A stretch of 64,000 bases of DNA from Hahella chejuensis KCTC 2396 (GCF_000012985.1 NC_007645.1:2324501-2388500), one strand, 5' to 3'. Counted from the first letter of the stretch, positions 25,904 to 35,760 are shown. The notes: generated from the letters alone by a model not told the origin. Numbers and translations: made by a program.

Positions 25904-27180
25904 GGAAAGTGCGCTTCCCAGCCGCCCGAGACAAGACGGCTGCTTTCCAGACAAAACGGCGCGATCCAGATAGCCAGCGATTCTGAATAGTGGAACGGCG
26001 GCAGTGGTTCGGTAAACGCCGGGTGTTTAGGATAAATAAGCATCATATGCCCGCGCCCGTGCTGATATTTATGGCCATAGGCGAACATCTGGTACAGGTC
26101 GCTTTGAGCAATGTTGTACTTTTTATCGGATGTCCAGGCGCACTGATCCAGCAACTTCCATTTTGTATCCAGCACCTGATCTCCCAATGGCGTTCTTAGC
26201 AACAGGTCCGGTTTTAACTGGAACATAGTCGTGGATATGTCGCTGCCTTGCGGTTTGTGCCGCAGCAAATATTGGGAGCTTGCCTGTGCTTTCAGTTGAA
26301 TGCCTGCTGGTAATTCGTGACGCAAAGACACTTCAACGTATTTTTCAAATAACTGCTCCATTGGAAATAACAAAGCAATGCCGCGATGCTGACCTTGCTG
26401 GAAATTGGGGTTTAGCTTTGCCAATATCAGCTCGCACCAAGGGCGGATTGCATCATAATCCTGCATTAGTTTGTTGCTTCGCCAGTTGTTCATCGCACGC
26501 AATGGCTCTTGTTCGGGGGGAATATCCGCCATTCTGTGCGTTAGCTCATTCGCCCGTCGCCAGTTTTCGCCGCTTTTGCAATTGGCCAGCACATAACTGA
26601 GAGTGGTTTTAAGCAAGCGATTTTCCAGGCGGTCGGGCGTGTAAATATCGTGGCTGATCTGAAAGAGATGCCGCCGCCCAAGAGGTTGGCGCTGTTGCTG
26701 ACTCAAGCGAAGCTGACCGCGGATGAAGCGGCTCTCTTCGTCAACGCGCTGGTAATCGAAGCGCAGCCCCCTGCCAACCAACCGTTGCAACTCTGTCAGA
26801 AACTGCCTGAATATCCATTCGTGCAATGGCTGGCGCATGCGCCTCAGTTTGGCGTCGCCAGCAGTGCGTGGCCGCACATCGAGCGATGTCATTAACATGC
26901 GTTGCAGAATACGCCGGGCGGCTTGAGGATCTTCGGCGCCAAGGCCTGTTTTCGGCAAAATTTCGATAGCTTCCCCCGTAGGGCTTTGCAGGTAACCCAC
27001 GTAGCTGCCGAGTCTTAATGAGCCATGGCCGTCAATCAGAGCAATCGGCTCACTCTTATTCCATCTGGACGCAAGATCCTGCAACCAGGCGAAAGTAGAT
27101 GAGTTTACAATACCGCAATCCAGCGAAGGCGTTGCGTTGGCGTCGGTCGTCAGGCGGGCGTATTCACGTACCTGAATCAT
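25867..27180 (-). CDS. mcrC: McrC-type restriction subunit with PD-(D/E)XK nuclease
   Basis: 437 residues. The N-terminal half matches McrC proteins (GYLQSPTGEAIEILPKTG; ILQRMLMTSLDVRP), and the C-terminal nuclease core is clear: the acidic residue in FPMEQLFEKYVEV, then QLKPDLLLRTPLGDQVLDTKWK, giving PD at residues 324-325 and D338-x-K340. McrC works with a GTP-dependent McrB ring and cuts DNA with modified cytosine. Its ATG touches the mcrB stop, so the two are one operon. The 3' end overlaps epmC. Confidence 0.9.
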   Translation of the reverse strand: MIQVREYARLTTDANATPSLDCGIVNSSTFAWLQDLASRWNKSEPIALIDGHGSLRLGSYVGYLQSPTGEAIEILPKTGLGAEDPQAARRILQRMLMTSLDVRPRTAGDAKLRRMRQPLHEWIFRQFLTELQRLVGRGLRFDYQRVDEESRFIRGQLRLSQQQRQPLGRRHLFQISHDIYTPDRLENRLLKTTLSYVLANCKSGENWRRANELTHRMADIPPEQEPLRAMNNWRSNKLMQDYDAIRPWCELILAKLNPNFQQGQHRGIALLFPMEQLFEKYVEVSLRHELPAGIQLKAQASSQYLLRHKPQGSDISTTMFQLKPDLLLRTPLGDQVLDTKWKLLDQCAWTSDKKYNIAQSDLYQMFAYGHKYQHGRGHMMLIYPKHPAFTEPLPPFHYSESLAIWIAPFCLESSRLVSGGWEAHFPQTTNKRPLASL

Positions 27181-29513
27181 CAGGCGGCCGCTCCGGCTTT
27201 TGGCAGAATGCCGCGATAGGCCTCAGGATTACCGAATGCAGTTTGGTTAAGCCGGTACCTGCGGTCGGTTAATTCGCTGGCGATATCACCTGGAAACAGG
27301 CCTTCTAATGAATGGCCGATTTTGCCTGCCTGAATAAAACGGACCGAGGGCTCTTTTGCCGGATCATTCAATACCCAGCTGATGCGTTCCCAGTCAGCAA
27401 AAAAATACTCCTGCAGCAAGGGAACAATGCGCCTGGCGAAAATATCGGCCAACAGGCTTTCTCTCTCGTCGTCCGAATTCGCGTCTCTGAGAGGCCAAAA
27501 ATAGGCGTGTCCCAGCATGTGGTCTCGGTCAAGCAGCGCCTCTATGCGCTGGTTCATCACGTCCAGCAGCTCTCCCATATCTACATCGTGCACGGAGATA
27601 CCCGTCAGCAGTTCCGGTTGCGGCATTAACTCCACGAACTCAAAACGGCGACGCAAGGCCAGATCCAGCTGGGCCAGCGACTTATCGGCGGTATTCATCG
27701 TGCCCAGCACATACAAATTATCGGGTACAGTAATGGGCTCTTTGGAATAGGGGAGCGTCACCGAACGCTCATCCTCTCCGCCTTTGCGTTTATCCGGTTC
27801 CAACAGCGTGATCAGCTCGCCGAAGATACGGGAGATATTGCCCCGGTTGATTTCATCAATAATCAACACATAGTTGCGCTTTTTGGCTCTGCTATTGTCC
27901 GTACCCGAAAATAAATGCGGTGCAATGTTCTGTCGTTTCAGCTCGGCCAGCAGTGAATGCCAACTGATGCGAGACAATAGATAAACGGTTTGTTGAACCA
28001 TCCGCCGATCACTGTTTAGAGGAAGAATGTTCAGTTCGATATCTTTTAGCAGCCAGTTCACTTTGCGAACATGCGCGTATTCATTTGGCTCATCGACCAC
28101 CGTTTCATCAAATATATAGTCTGATGTCACAACGCCAATCGCCTGAACCGCTTCAGCGTTTTTCAGGCATAACAGGATGTCGCCGACTTTTATTTCCTCC
28201 GAAAAGCAGTTAAGGGCCGCATGGTTGCGGCCTGACAGAGAATCCCAGTACTGTTGTTGCTCCGGTGTGCGGTCATCAGGCTCCTGCGACAGATCCCCCG
28301 TTTCATTCCAGCCAATACGGGCTTCACCGGCCTGAATGTAGCGATCACGCATTTCTTTCTCAACTCGGCGACCAATAGAAATTTTCCAGATATTGGGAGA
28401 TTCCGACAGGCCCAGAGGCTGCTCACCCACAACCGCTTTCTCGGCTCGATCGGCAATTTCCTTAAAAACGCCTGGTTCGACGCGGTAAGTGATGTGGCTG
28501 TTGTCGCCATCCGTTACAGCCCGGATGCCTTCAATGAAGTCCTCATAGGAGAAACTTTGGTGGAAGGTGGTAAATGCAATACGTTTATCGGCAACCAGTT
28601 GATCATAGCGCTCTTTAACCTGGACCCTCTCTGCGTTGGCATTTAAGCCCTGTTGCTGTAAGGCGATAATCCAGTCTGGTTCCGCCAGTGACACAGCGCG
28701 CAGGGTTGTGTCATACGTCTTGCCTGTGCCTGGCGGGCCATAAAGGATTTGGTTTAAGAAATGACGCTGGCGATCTGCTCGCTTATCACTGCTTGCTGTG
28801 TACTGACGAGGTCTGCGCTCTTGAACCGCCGGCTGATTGGTTGGCGTTGCTGAGCTGTTTTGTTGATTGACGCGCCAAGCCTCATAGGAAATCTCATAAA
28901 ACGGCTTATCGGTATTAGTCTTCAACCAGTCTAATAATTCCTTATAGCTGGCCCAGTTTTCTTTGGGTAGTTCACGCCCGTTTGCTTTTATCCAGGGTTT
29001 GGTCTGGGCGTCCACAGGAAAATAGGTGTCCGGCGCAAAGTAAAACATGCACTCCGTCAGTTTGGCGAACCCGGTATGAGGAATGCGTAAGATCCGATTA
29101 AACAATTCGCCGTCAATGCTTCCCGCCAATACTTGTTGGAAAAGCTTCCACAGGCTTGGAACCATATCCTCCTTGCGTTCCTTTGCGTAAGGAAATAACC
29201 AGACCTTCAGTGGCTGGGCGCTGGGAACGCCGTTAAAATCCATTGGCGGAGCCACAGGCAAGTCGATGCGTCGCAGCAAGGCGGCGAATAGCTCCCTTCG
29301 TTTATCGACCCCGTACTTCATAAAAGTGGCGAAAAAAGTGAAGGGGTCAATCACTGTTAATGGCGTCTTACCGCCATCAGCCAGCTCATCCTCCAGTCCT
29401 CTATCAACGCCAATTTCCCGCAGAATCTGAATCAGATCCGGCTGGCGATCTTCATAGTTGTTTATCCATTCGCCAATGGCTTTAAAAACCGGAACCCAAG
29501 TGTAATTTGGCAT
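27180..29513 (-). CDS. mcrB: McrB-type AAA+ GTPase with inserted EVE/PUA-like domain
   Basis: About 777 residues from the ATG at 29513, with AAGGAGG seven bases upstream; seven further residues are open before it. An N-terminal domain of about 210 residues (ending near YEISYEAWRVNQQ) is unlike the usual cytosine-reading domain. The motor follows: Walker A GPPGTGKT at about residues 259-266, the McrB Walker B and signature IIDEINRGNISRIFGEL near 550, GTMNTADKS near 604, and the RRRFEF finger. Between them, residues about 374-470 begin NIWKISIGRRVEKEM and contain VGDILLCLKN and AIGVVTSD, the pattern of an EVE domain that reads modified bases. It is followed directly by mcrC. This is a type IV restriction system. 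Confidence 0.9.
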   Translation of the reverse strand: MPNYTWVPVFKAIGEWINNYEDRQPDLIQILREIGVDRGLEDELADGGKTPLTVIDPFTFFATFMKYGVDKRRELFAALLRRIDLPVAPPMDFNGVPSAQPLKVWLFPYAKERKEDMVPSLWKLFQQVLAGSIDGELFNRILRIPHTGFAKLTECMFYFAPDTYFPVDAQTKPWIKANGRELPKENWASYKELLDWLKTNTDKPFYEISYEAWRVNQQNSSATPTNQPAVQERRPRQYTASSDKRADRQRHFLNQILYGPPGTGKTYDTTLRAVSLAEPDWIIALQQQGLNANAERVQVKERYDQLVADKRIAFTTFHQSFSYEDFIEGIRAVTDGDNSHITYRVEPGVFKEIADRAEKAVVGEQPLGLSESPNIWKISIGRRVEKEMRDRYIQAGEARIGWNETGDLSQEPDDRTPEQQQYWDSLSGRNHAALNCFSEEIKVGDILLCLKNAEAVQAIGVVTSDYIFDETVVDEPNEYAHVRKVNWLLKDIELNILPLNSDRRMVQQTVYLLSRISWHSLLAELKRQNIAPHLFSGTDNSRAKKRNYVLIIDEINRGNISRIFGELITLLEPDKRKGGEDERSVTLPYSKEPITVPDNLYVLGTMNTADKSLAQLDLALRRRFEFVELMPQPELLTGISVHDVDMGELLDVMNQRIEALLDRDHMLGHAYFWPLRDANSDDERESLLADIFARRIVPLLQEYFFADWERISWVLNDPAKEPSVRFIQAGKIGHSLEGLFPGDIASELTDRRYRLNQTAFGNPEAYRGILPKAGAAA

Positions 29514-29842
29514 CGGCAACCTCCTTATTATCAATTTTTACCCGGCGCTTTCCGGTTTGACCTGTTCATAGTCAACGTTGCTGAAATAATACTTGAAGGT
29601 AGCTTGAAGCAAAAATATATTCTGCAACATTGGCAATGATGTTATTCGCCATAAAGGCATGCGCTTATGGCGGGTATTTATTGTTGGTGAAATAACACCC
29701 TGTGCGAGCCTTGCTTGGTCTCATTTTTATGTTGTTTCTTCTGAGCGTGTTTCCTTTAATGCTCATCATTGGATCTTATATTGATCTGTAAGCTTTCTAA
29801 TTAACGCCATAGACTTATGGCGGTGGATCATAAAGATGTACA
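29514..29842. promoter_or_regulatory. mcrBC upstream region with two related palindromes
   Basis: CGCCATAA and TTATGGCG form an inverted repeat at 29647-29672 (10-base spacer), and CGCCATA-GACT-TATGGCG forms another at 29805-29822. The same half-site thus occurs four times in about 180 bp. They could be operators of a regulator of the restriction genes or a repeat family. No convincing protein lies here. Confidence 0.6.
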
Positions 29843-30118
29843 ATGGCGCACTTTGCGCGGGTTGAAGTCAAACGGCAGGCGTTGGAGTGGCTTCTGGCGG
29901 ATGCCTGTGGCGTAAAGTTCTTTATCAGTTTCGACCATCTCGACGGTCAAGGCGCCGCCGGGGAAGAGGCCTTCAAGGCCGCCGTCCATGAACAGGCGCG
30001 ACGCTATTTGCAAGAAGGTGCGCCGCCGCGCGACCAGCAACTTCTGGACTGTTTTTTGGACGCATGCATAGGGCGGGAAAATTTCGGACTGTCTCTGTTT
30101 ACACTGGATAAACTATGA
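29843..30118 (+). CDS. Hypothetical protein
   Basis: 91 residues. It reads MAHFARVEVKRQALEWLLADA, then ISFDHLDGQG and a helix (EEAFKAAVHEQARRYL), and has no signal peptide. The pattern of two strands and a helix is close to the small DUF1488-like proteins, but the match is not certain. Codon usage is like the core genes. It could be transcribed toward rhlB, though about 235 bp separates them. Confidence 0.55.
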   Translation: MAHFARVEVKRQALEWLLADACGVKFFISFDHLDGQGAAGEEAFKAAVHEQARRYLQEGAPPRDQQLLDCFLDACIGRENFGLSLFTLDKL

Positions 30119-30352
30119 ATGTTTGCGGAGATCCCGGAATAACCCAAATAAGCGGTGCGCGATGGAGCGTCTGCGGATAAGCTTCTCAATATCCCATTCA
30201 CCGGTCCTTTCGCTAAGAGCGGGCGGCTGGCGAATGAGGCGTTGGCGGGCTTGTTTTAAACAACTTATTGCAAACATTGCAGGTCCAGTCGCTCATCGCA
30301 TAAAGTATGGGGTTTGGACTACGTCGGTTTGCCGGGAATATCTTCAAAAATC

Positions 30353-31534
30353 ATGACAGTTAGTGATCAAACGACGGATAACGCCGTCCTCTTTTCTTCT
30401 CTGAACTTACATCCAAAACTTGAGCAGGCTATTCGCGATCTGAATTTTGAGCGCTGCACTCCGATTCAGGGGCAGACGCTGCCGCACACGCTGCAAGGCG
30501 CGGACCTGATCGGTCAGGCGCAGACAGGCACCGGCAAGACCGCCGCGTTTCTGATTACCATTCTGCAGCGACTGGTTTCCAATCCCATCCTAACGGAAGA
30601 ACGCTTCTCCAGCGAGCCGAGAGCCCTGGTGGTGGCGCCGACCCGGGAACTGGCGCTACAGATCGAGAAAGACGCCTGCGCGCTCGCCAAACACTTGAAA
30701 CTGAATATTATTTCCGTCATTGGCGGCACCCAGCTTGACCGTCAACGCAGAAAGCTGCGGGACGAAGCCGTAGATCTGCTGATCGCAACTCCGGGCCGTC
30801 TGCTCGATCATCTCACTAGCGCTGATATCTATCTGGATCAGGTGGAAGTGCTGGTGCTGGATGAGGCGGACCGCATGTTGGACATGGGCTTCATCCCCGA
30901 CGTCAAGCGTATTGTCCGGGCGACGCCGAGAGAGCGGCAGACTCTGTTGTTCAGCGCCACATTCAGTGAGGACATCAAGAATCTGGCGCGGCGCTGGACC
31001 GAAGAGCCCGTAGAGGTCATGCTGGCAGTGGATCATCTTCCCGCCAAAACCGTGGATCAGCGTGTTTATATGGTGGAAAGCAGCGCCAAGCGCAAGCTGT
31101 TGGTGAATCTGTTGAAGGACAGCGAAACCCGCCGTGTGATCGTATTTTGTAACCGCCGCGACGAAACCCGCAGTCTGTCGGAGGCTTTGAATCGTCATTC
31201 CATCAAGAATGAGCTGATATCCGGTGAATTACCCCAGCAAAAACGCTTGAAAACACTGGAGCGCTTCCGTAGAGGCGACTTCCGCGTGCTGGTCGCCACC
31301 GATGTCGCCGGCCGTGGGCTGCATATTGATGGGGTGACTCACGTGGTCAATTACAATCTTCCCGACGACCCGGAAGACTACGTTCACCGTATCGGGCGCA
31401 CCGGTCGCGCAGGCGCGACAGGAGTCTCCATCAGTTTCGCCTGTGAGGACGATTCCTTCCTCATTCCGGAACTGGAGAAATACCTGGGTCATGAGCTGGC
31501 TCTGATCCACCCGGATGATGATTTACTGCAGTAG
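30353..31534 (+). CDS. rhlB: ATP-dependent DEAD-box RNA helicase RhlB
   Basis: About 393 residues from ATG 30353 (MTVSDQTTD); an upstream TTG at 30314 is also open and no clear ribosome site chooses. The N-terminus has the Q-motif FERCTPIQGQTLP and Walker A AQTGTGKTAAF, then PTRELALQ, TPGRLLDHL, LDEADRMLDMGF, SAT, and the C-domain motifs RGLHIDGV and HRIGRTGRAG. The sequence is most like the gammaproteobacterial RhlB, which unwinds RNA for the degradosome. pdxB starts 30 bp after its stop. Confidence 0.88.
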   Translation: MTVSDQTTDNAVLFSSLNLHPKLEQAIRDLNFERCTPIQGQTLPHTLQGADLIGQAQTGTGKTAAFLITILQRLVSNPILTEERFSSEPRALVVAPTRELALQIEKDACALAKHLKLNIISVIGGTQLDRQRRKLRDEAVDLLIATPGRLLDHLTSADIYLDQVEVLVLDEADRMLDMGFIPDVKRIVRATPRERQTLLFSATFSEDIKNLARRWTEEPVEVMLAVDHLPAKTVDQRVYMVESSAKRKLLVNLLKDSETRRVIVFCNRRDETRSLSEALNRHSIKNELISGELPQQKRLKTLERFRRGDFRVLVATDVAGRGLHIDGVTHVVNYNLPDDPEDYVHRIGRTGRAGATGVSISFACEDDSFLIPELEKYLGHELALIHPDDDLLQ

Positions 31535-31564
31535 CCGAGCACACCGACCAAGAGGAAAGGGAAG

Positions 31565-32710
31565 ATGAAAATAGTTGCAGATGAGAATATTCCGCTACTG
31601 CAGCCGTTTTTCGGATCAATGGGAGAAATTCATACACTTCCGGGGCGTGAGATCAGCAACCAGCACCTGCGTGACGCGGATGTTTTGTTGGTGCGTTCCG
31701 TGACCAAGGTGGACGAACGCCTGCTGGAGAACACTGGCGTTAAGTTTGTCGGTTCCGCCACTATCGGCTGTAACCATGTCGACCTGGATTATCTCACTTC
31801 ACGGGGAATAGGGTTCAGTAATGCGCCGGGCTGCAACGCCAGCGCTGTGGTCGAGTATGTGGTGAGCTGCCTGTCCGTACTGAGTGAGCAGTTGGGCTTC
31901 GAGCTGGAAGACAAGACCGTGGGCATTATTGGGCGCGGTGAAATTGGCGGGCGTCTTGAGCGCGCGCTGACCTTGTTGGGCCTGGAAGTGAAATCTAATG
32001 ATCCGCCCAAAGAGGCCGCCGGAGAGCAGAACCTGTTTTCTCTGGAGGAGGTGTTGCAGTGCGACATCATCACGCTGCACACGCCATTGACGGACTCAGG
32101 CTCCTATCCGACGCGGGAACTATTGAACGCGACAATAATAGAGAACCTGCGCCCGGACCAGATACTGATCAACACCTGTCGCGGCGAAGTGATTGACGAA
32201 GCGGCGCTTAAGGGCCGTCTGCAAAAAGGGGATGGTCTGACTGTCGCGCTTGACGTCTGGAACAACGAGCCCGCTATTGACGTTGAGTTGGCGATGCTTT
32301 GCCACTTCGCCACGCCGCATATTGCGGGCTATACCCTGGATGGCCGCACGGCGGGAACGGAGATCATCTATCAGCACCTGAGCCGTTATCTCGGCTTGCC
32401 GGTAAGGCATAAACTGGGGCAGTTTTTGCCCGAGCCGCCTTTGCGTAGAATGGCCTTCTCTTCTGGAGTTGATCCGGACTGGGCGTTGCATACGGCGATC
32501 AGAGCAAGCTACGACGTGCGCCACGACGACAGCCAGCTAAAGCGCACATTGCGTTTGGATGCGCCCATGCGGGCTCAGGAGTTTGATCGTTTGCGCAGAG
32601 AATATCGCGTGCGCAGAGGGTTTGATCGGATCAAGATTGAACTCAAGGGCGGCAAAGCGGATCTCCTGGCCACCCTGAGTGCGGTAGGGTTTAACCTCAG
32701 CTCGAAATAA
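31565..32710 (+). CDS. pdxB: Erythronate-4-phosphate dehydrogenase
   Basis: 381 residues. It starts MKIVADENIPLLQPFFG, the standard PdxB opening, followed by the D-2-hydroxyacid dehydrogenase Rossmann motif GIIGRGEIGGRL, the Arg in NTCRGEVIDE, and the catalytic His in TPHIAGYTLDGR, then the PdxB-specific C-terminal dimer domain. It oxidises 4-phosphoerythronate in pyridoxal phosphate synthesis. A GAGGAAAGGG ribosome site precedes it. Confidence 0.95.
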   Translation: MKIVADENIPLLQPFFGSMGEIHTLPGREISNQHLRDADVLLVRSVTKVDERLLENTGVKFVGSATIGCNHVDLDYLTSRGIGFSNAPGCNASAVVEYVVSCLSVLSEQLGFELEDKTVGIIGRGEIGGRLERALTLLGLEVKSNDPPKEAAGEQNLFSLEEVLQCDIITLHTPLTDSGSYPTRELLNATIIENLRPDQILINTCRGEVIDEAALKGRLQKGDGLTVALDVWNNEPAIDVELAMLCHFATPHIAGYTLDGRTAGTEIIYQHLSRYLGLPVRHKLGQFLPEPPLRRMAFSSGVDPDWALHTAIRASYDVRHDDSQLKRTLRLDAPMRAQEFDRLRREYRVRRGFDRIKIELKGGKADLLATLSAVGFNLSSK

Positions 32711-32711
32711 C

Positions 32712-32912
32712 TCAGCCCTTTTGCCGCTGGCGCATGCTCATGTGCTGGCGGCTCCACGGATTCCAGTTCTCTTCCATCGCTTTTAGCGCTTGCTGAATCA
32801 TTGCTTCGGTAATGGGGATCTCCTCACCGTTCTCTGTAATGATGGCGGCGCCGTTCATCGCTTCGTCGTCGCCGGTTTCGCTTGCTGATTTACGCCAGTT
32901 GTTCGCTTGCAT
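32712..32912 (-). CDS. Small protein, PA1571-like family
   Basis: 66 residues. The core GAAIITENGEEIPITEAMIQQALKAME is shared with the PA1571-type proteins of pseudomonads and relatives, whose function is unknown. It is cytosolic and ends in a basic tail. Its stop lies 1 bp from the convergent pdxB stop. Confidence 0.65.
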   Translation of the reverse strand: MQANNWRKSASETGDDEAMNGAAIITENGEEIPITEAMIQQALKAMEENWNPWSRQHMSMRQRQKG

Positions 32913-33336
32913 TTGCCCGGACCTCCAGAGTTTTCACCAGCCTAAACTTGTCTCATGACGATCCTGTGACACGAGATAGACGCCTGTTTTCGGGACAGGT
33001 TTGTCCATTGCAGACGCCTTTATCTCTAAAGCTAGCCTATGGCGTCAGGTTGGGCCATCGCCCTCCAGAGGGCGAGCCCAATGAATTATCTGTCAAAAAT
33101 GCGAAAAAGCTCGAAAAGTGGACGATAATGTATTGAAAGGACAACCAACCTGAATTGGCGTTAATTTGTGAATTATTGCAAAAAATGTCTTTCCGGGCTC
33201 ACAAGCAGCGTCAGGCGGCCGATACTAAACTGTCGAAAATATCGTCACAGAATAATGAGGCGATCAATCCATCCGGCTTGAGCAATGGCGTTACAATATA
33301 GACGTCGTCGGATACTAGTCATGGAGAAATGGCTGA
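32913..33336. other. Intergenic region before the PilZ gene
   Basis: About 424 bp. A TGCAAAAAATGTCTTTCCGG stretch starting at 33177 closely matches one at 45423. I see no other structured element or gene. Confidence 0.5.
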
Positions 33337-34032
33337 GTGGGTGATAAAGCAGCGGTGTATTCTCCCAAGGATGTGGAAATACCATTCGAAAAGCTGGGAC
33401 TGCAAATTGGCGATCCATTGCATCTGGAGAGCATGGATCAGAGTGCGCGCTATCATGTGCGCTTGATTGGTTTTGCGCCAGGGCAAAGTGTGATGGTCAC
33501 CGCGCCTGTTGTGGACGGCAAACAGTTGATTTTGAAAAAGGATCGGCCGTTCACTGTACGTTCTGTGGCGAAAAACAAGGTGTGCGCCTTCACCAGTCAG
33601 GTTAAACACATGGCGCTACAGCCCTTCGCACACGTCCACTTGGAATATCCCAAGGAGCTTCTGGCGTTGCAGGTGCGCAACGCAGAGCGGCTTAAAGTCG
33701 AGATTATCACTCAGGTCAACAGTGATTTCGACAGCGGTTTGGGCGACTGGCCTAAAGAGGCGGTGATTATCGATATCAGTAAAACCGGGGCTGGGGTAAA
33801 GTCCGTCGTCAAGCTGGGTGACGCCGGGGAAGAAGTGATTCTGCGCTTCGCACTGACGGTGGCGGATATCACCAAAACCTTCAACGTCAATGGCATCATC
33901 CGCAACCGCACTATCATGGATCAGGATGAGGCGCCCTTCAGGTATCTATATGGCGTGCAGTTTACCGGGTTGTCTGATGCGGCGAAAATCGTCATCAGCG
34001 GCTTTGTGCACGAGCTGCAATTGTCCAAGTAA
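33337..34032 (+). CDS. PilZ-domain c-di-GMP binding protein (YcgR-like)
   Basis: 231 residues from a GTG with GGAG ten bases upstream. The N-terminal half is a YcgR-type beta barrel (LQIGDPLHLES; VMVTAPVVDGKQLIL). The C-terminal PilZ domain has the RxxxR motif in RNAERLKV and the DxSxxG motif in IDISKTGAGVKS, so c-di-GMP binding is expected. Such proteins change flagellar or surface behaviour when c-di-GMP rises. No flagellar genes are next to it. Confidence 0.88.
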   Translation: MGDKAAVYSPKDVEIPFEKLGLQIGDPLHLESMDQSARYHVRLIGFAPGQSVMVTAPVVDGKQLILKKDRPFTVRSVAKNKVCAFTSQVKHMALQPFAHVHLEYPKELLALQVRNAERLKVEIITQVNSDFDSGLGDWPKEAVIIDISKTGAGVKSVVKLGDAGEEVILRFALTVADITKTFNVNGIIRNRTIMDQDEAPFRYLYGVQFTGLSDAAKIVISGFVHELQLSK

Positions 34033-34070
34033 TCAATCCAGAGTCGCATAGATACATAGAGTGAAACGAG

Positions 34071-34099
34071 AAAGCCCGGCGTCTAAACCGGGCTTTTTT
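34071..34099. terminator. Bidirectional terminator
   Basis: AAAGCCCGG at 34071-34079 and CCGGGCTTTTTT at 34088-34099 form a GC-rich stem with an A-run on one side and a T-run on the other, between the convergent PilZ and htpX genes. It should serve both. Confidence 0.9.
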
Positions 34100-34124
34100 G
34101 ATGGGGCTGAGCCTTTTTAGATTC

Positions 34125-35006
34125 TTAGCGGTTGGCGGCGAGAGCGGCGATGCGCTCATCCAGGGGAGGGTGACTGGAGAACAGTGCTTTAAACCCCTGT
34201 TTGACACCCTCTGTTATGCCGAAAGCGGTCAGCGTGTCCGGCATTTCGTTCGGCATCTGAGTTTCTGCCTTCAGACGTTGTAGCGCGGCGATCATGGCTC
34301 CGGAACCTGCCAGTTTGGCGCCCATTGCGTCGGCGCGGAATTCGCGTTTGCGGGAGAACCACATGACAATAATGGAGGCGAGGATGCCCAGCACGATTTC
34401 GGCGAAAATGGTGGTGATAAAAAATCCAATGCCGTGACCGTTTTCGTTCTTGAAGACGGCCTTGTCCACGATGTTGCCGATTATGCGGGCGAAGAACATG
34501 ACGAAGGTGTTGATAACGCCTTGAATCAGCGCCAGGGTGACCATGTCTCCATTGGCGACATGCCCGATTTCATGGGCCAGTACGGCGCGAATTTCATCTT
34601 TGCTGAAACGGCGCAACAGTCCTTCGCTGACCGCCACCAGGGCGTCATTCTTGTTCCAGCCCGTTGCGAAGGCATTGGATTGGTGGGCGGGGAAAATCCC
34701 CACTTCCGGCATCTTGATGCCCGCTTCACTGGAAAGCTCTCTCACCGTATCCAACAACCAGCTCTCCACCGCGTCCCGTGGCTGCTCGATCACCTGGGTG
34801 CGGGTGGACATTTTCGCTATCCATTTGGACAGGAATAGCGAAATCATGGCGCCGCTCATACCGAAGACAGCGCAGAAGATAAGAAGCGAGGTGAGATTCA
34901 GTCCGCTGCCCTGCAGATAGGGTTCGACCCCCAAAAGCCGCAACGTCACGCTCGCCACAAGCACTACAGCAATGTTGGTTGCCAGAAACAGTAGAATCCT
35001 GAACAT
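34125..35006 (-). CDS. htpX: Membrane zinc metalloprotease HtpX
   Basis: 293 residues with two N-terminal and two later membrane helices. The metal site is [13 protein letters not shown], and the third ligand lies in the [12 protein letters not shown] segment. HtpX degrades damaged membrane proteins and is usually stress induced. The last residues [11 protein letters not shown] are the typical HtpX end. Confidence 0.95.
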   Translation of the reverse strand: MFRILLFLATNIAVVLVASVTLRLLGVEPYLQGSGLNLTSLLIFCAVFGMSGAMISLFLSKWIAKMSTRTQVIEQPRDAVESWLLDTVRELSSEAGIKMPEVGIFPAHQSNAFATGWNKNDALVAVSEGLLRRFSKDEIRAVLAHEIGHVANGDMVTLALIQGVINTFVMFFARIIGNIVDKAVFKNENGHGIGFFITTIFAEIVLGILASIIVMWFSRKREFRADAMGAKLAGSGAMIAALQRLKAETQMPNEMPDTLTAFGITEGVKQGFKALFSSHPPLDERIAALAANR

Positions 35007-35254
35007 AGTCGCCTCAAACTAAAGGGATAAGCCTACTGGGAAAATATGTTTCAGGTGGGGGAAAATCAATAAATCCGGGATTAAAGATTATTAACCGATC
35101 AGGGTGCGGAACAGGCTTTTAAAAGGTGAAACTCTAAACTTGGCTGAGTGTTAGTGAGAGGCGTTTTTCATCAGGTTCTCACTAACATGATGCGTATATA
35201 TTTTACGCTCGGTATCATTCATCTGTTTTCGTTGCGCTCATGGGACTAAGTAAT

Positions 35255-35593
35255 TTATTTGATCCCTTGCGCTGCCAGTACTTCTGAAGATAGTCCGCAG
35301 GCATAAAATGCTTTGCCATGTTCTTGCGCTTTATGAATGGCGCGCTCTATTTCGTTGGGGTCTTCGTTAGCTAGGCCATAGTCATTTGCGTTGTGCTTAA
35401 TGCATTTCCAAAGGTCCAGTAACTCCATATGATTGCTTTTCAGAAGTTCGTGAAATCTCACCAGGGCGTCTTGCAGATCTTTGCCAGGCGCAGCAATGAT
35501 GCCTACCGCATAGGTCGAGCCATCCATGTTCATGGGGGTGTTAGGGTTTAGGGACGCCTTATGGTAAATAAGCCAGATCTCTTTAGTGTCCAT
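35255..35593 (-). CDS. Hypothetical protein
   Basis: 112 residues, a mixed alpha/beta protein starting MDTKEIWLIYHKASLNP. It contains YAVGIIAAPGKDLQDALVRFHELL and ends in a helix and GLSSEVLAAQGIK. No signal peptide or membrane segment. No family recognised. A stand-alone gene between htpX and the LysR regulator. Confidence 0.55.
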   Translation of the reverse strand: MDTKEIWLIYHKASLNPNTPMNMDGSTYAVGIIAAPGKDLQDALVRFHELLKSNHMELLDLWKCIKHNANDYGLANEDPNEIERAIHKAQEHGKAFYACGLSSEVLAAQGIK

Positions 35594-35760
35594 TTGATGT
35601 CTCCAGCGTGTAAGCCAAGGGCTTCTCTTTGGTTATTTGGTCGCAAGCTTTTGTCTCGGTGCGAAAGGTGTTACTTACTGCTTAATTTATTAAAAATAAA
35701 TATCGCAAGACTGGCGCGAGTGATGATATTCATGGCGAGTCCAGTCGGTTTATATTGAAT

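Noticed and set aside
30123-30356. Reading frame of 77 codons before rhlB
   Set aside because: Arg/Ser-rich composition typical of a non-coding frame, and it runs into the rhlB start.
34918-34934. GGTTCGA motif like a tRNA T-loop
   Set aside because: It lies inside the htpX coding sequence and no cloverleaf can be drawn.
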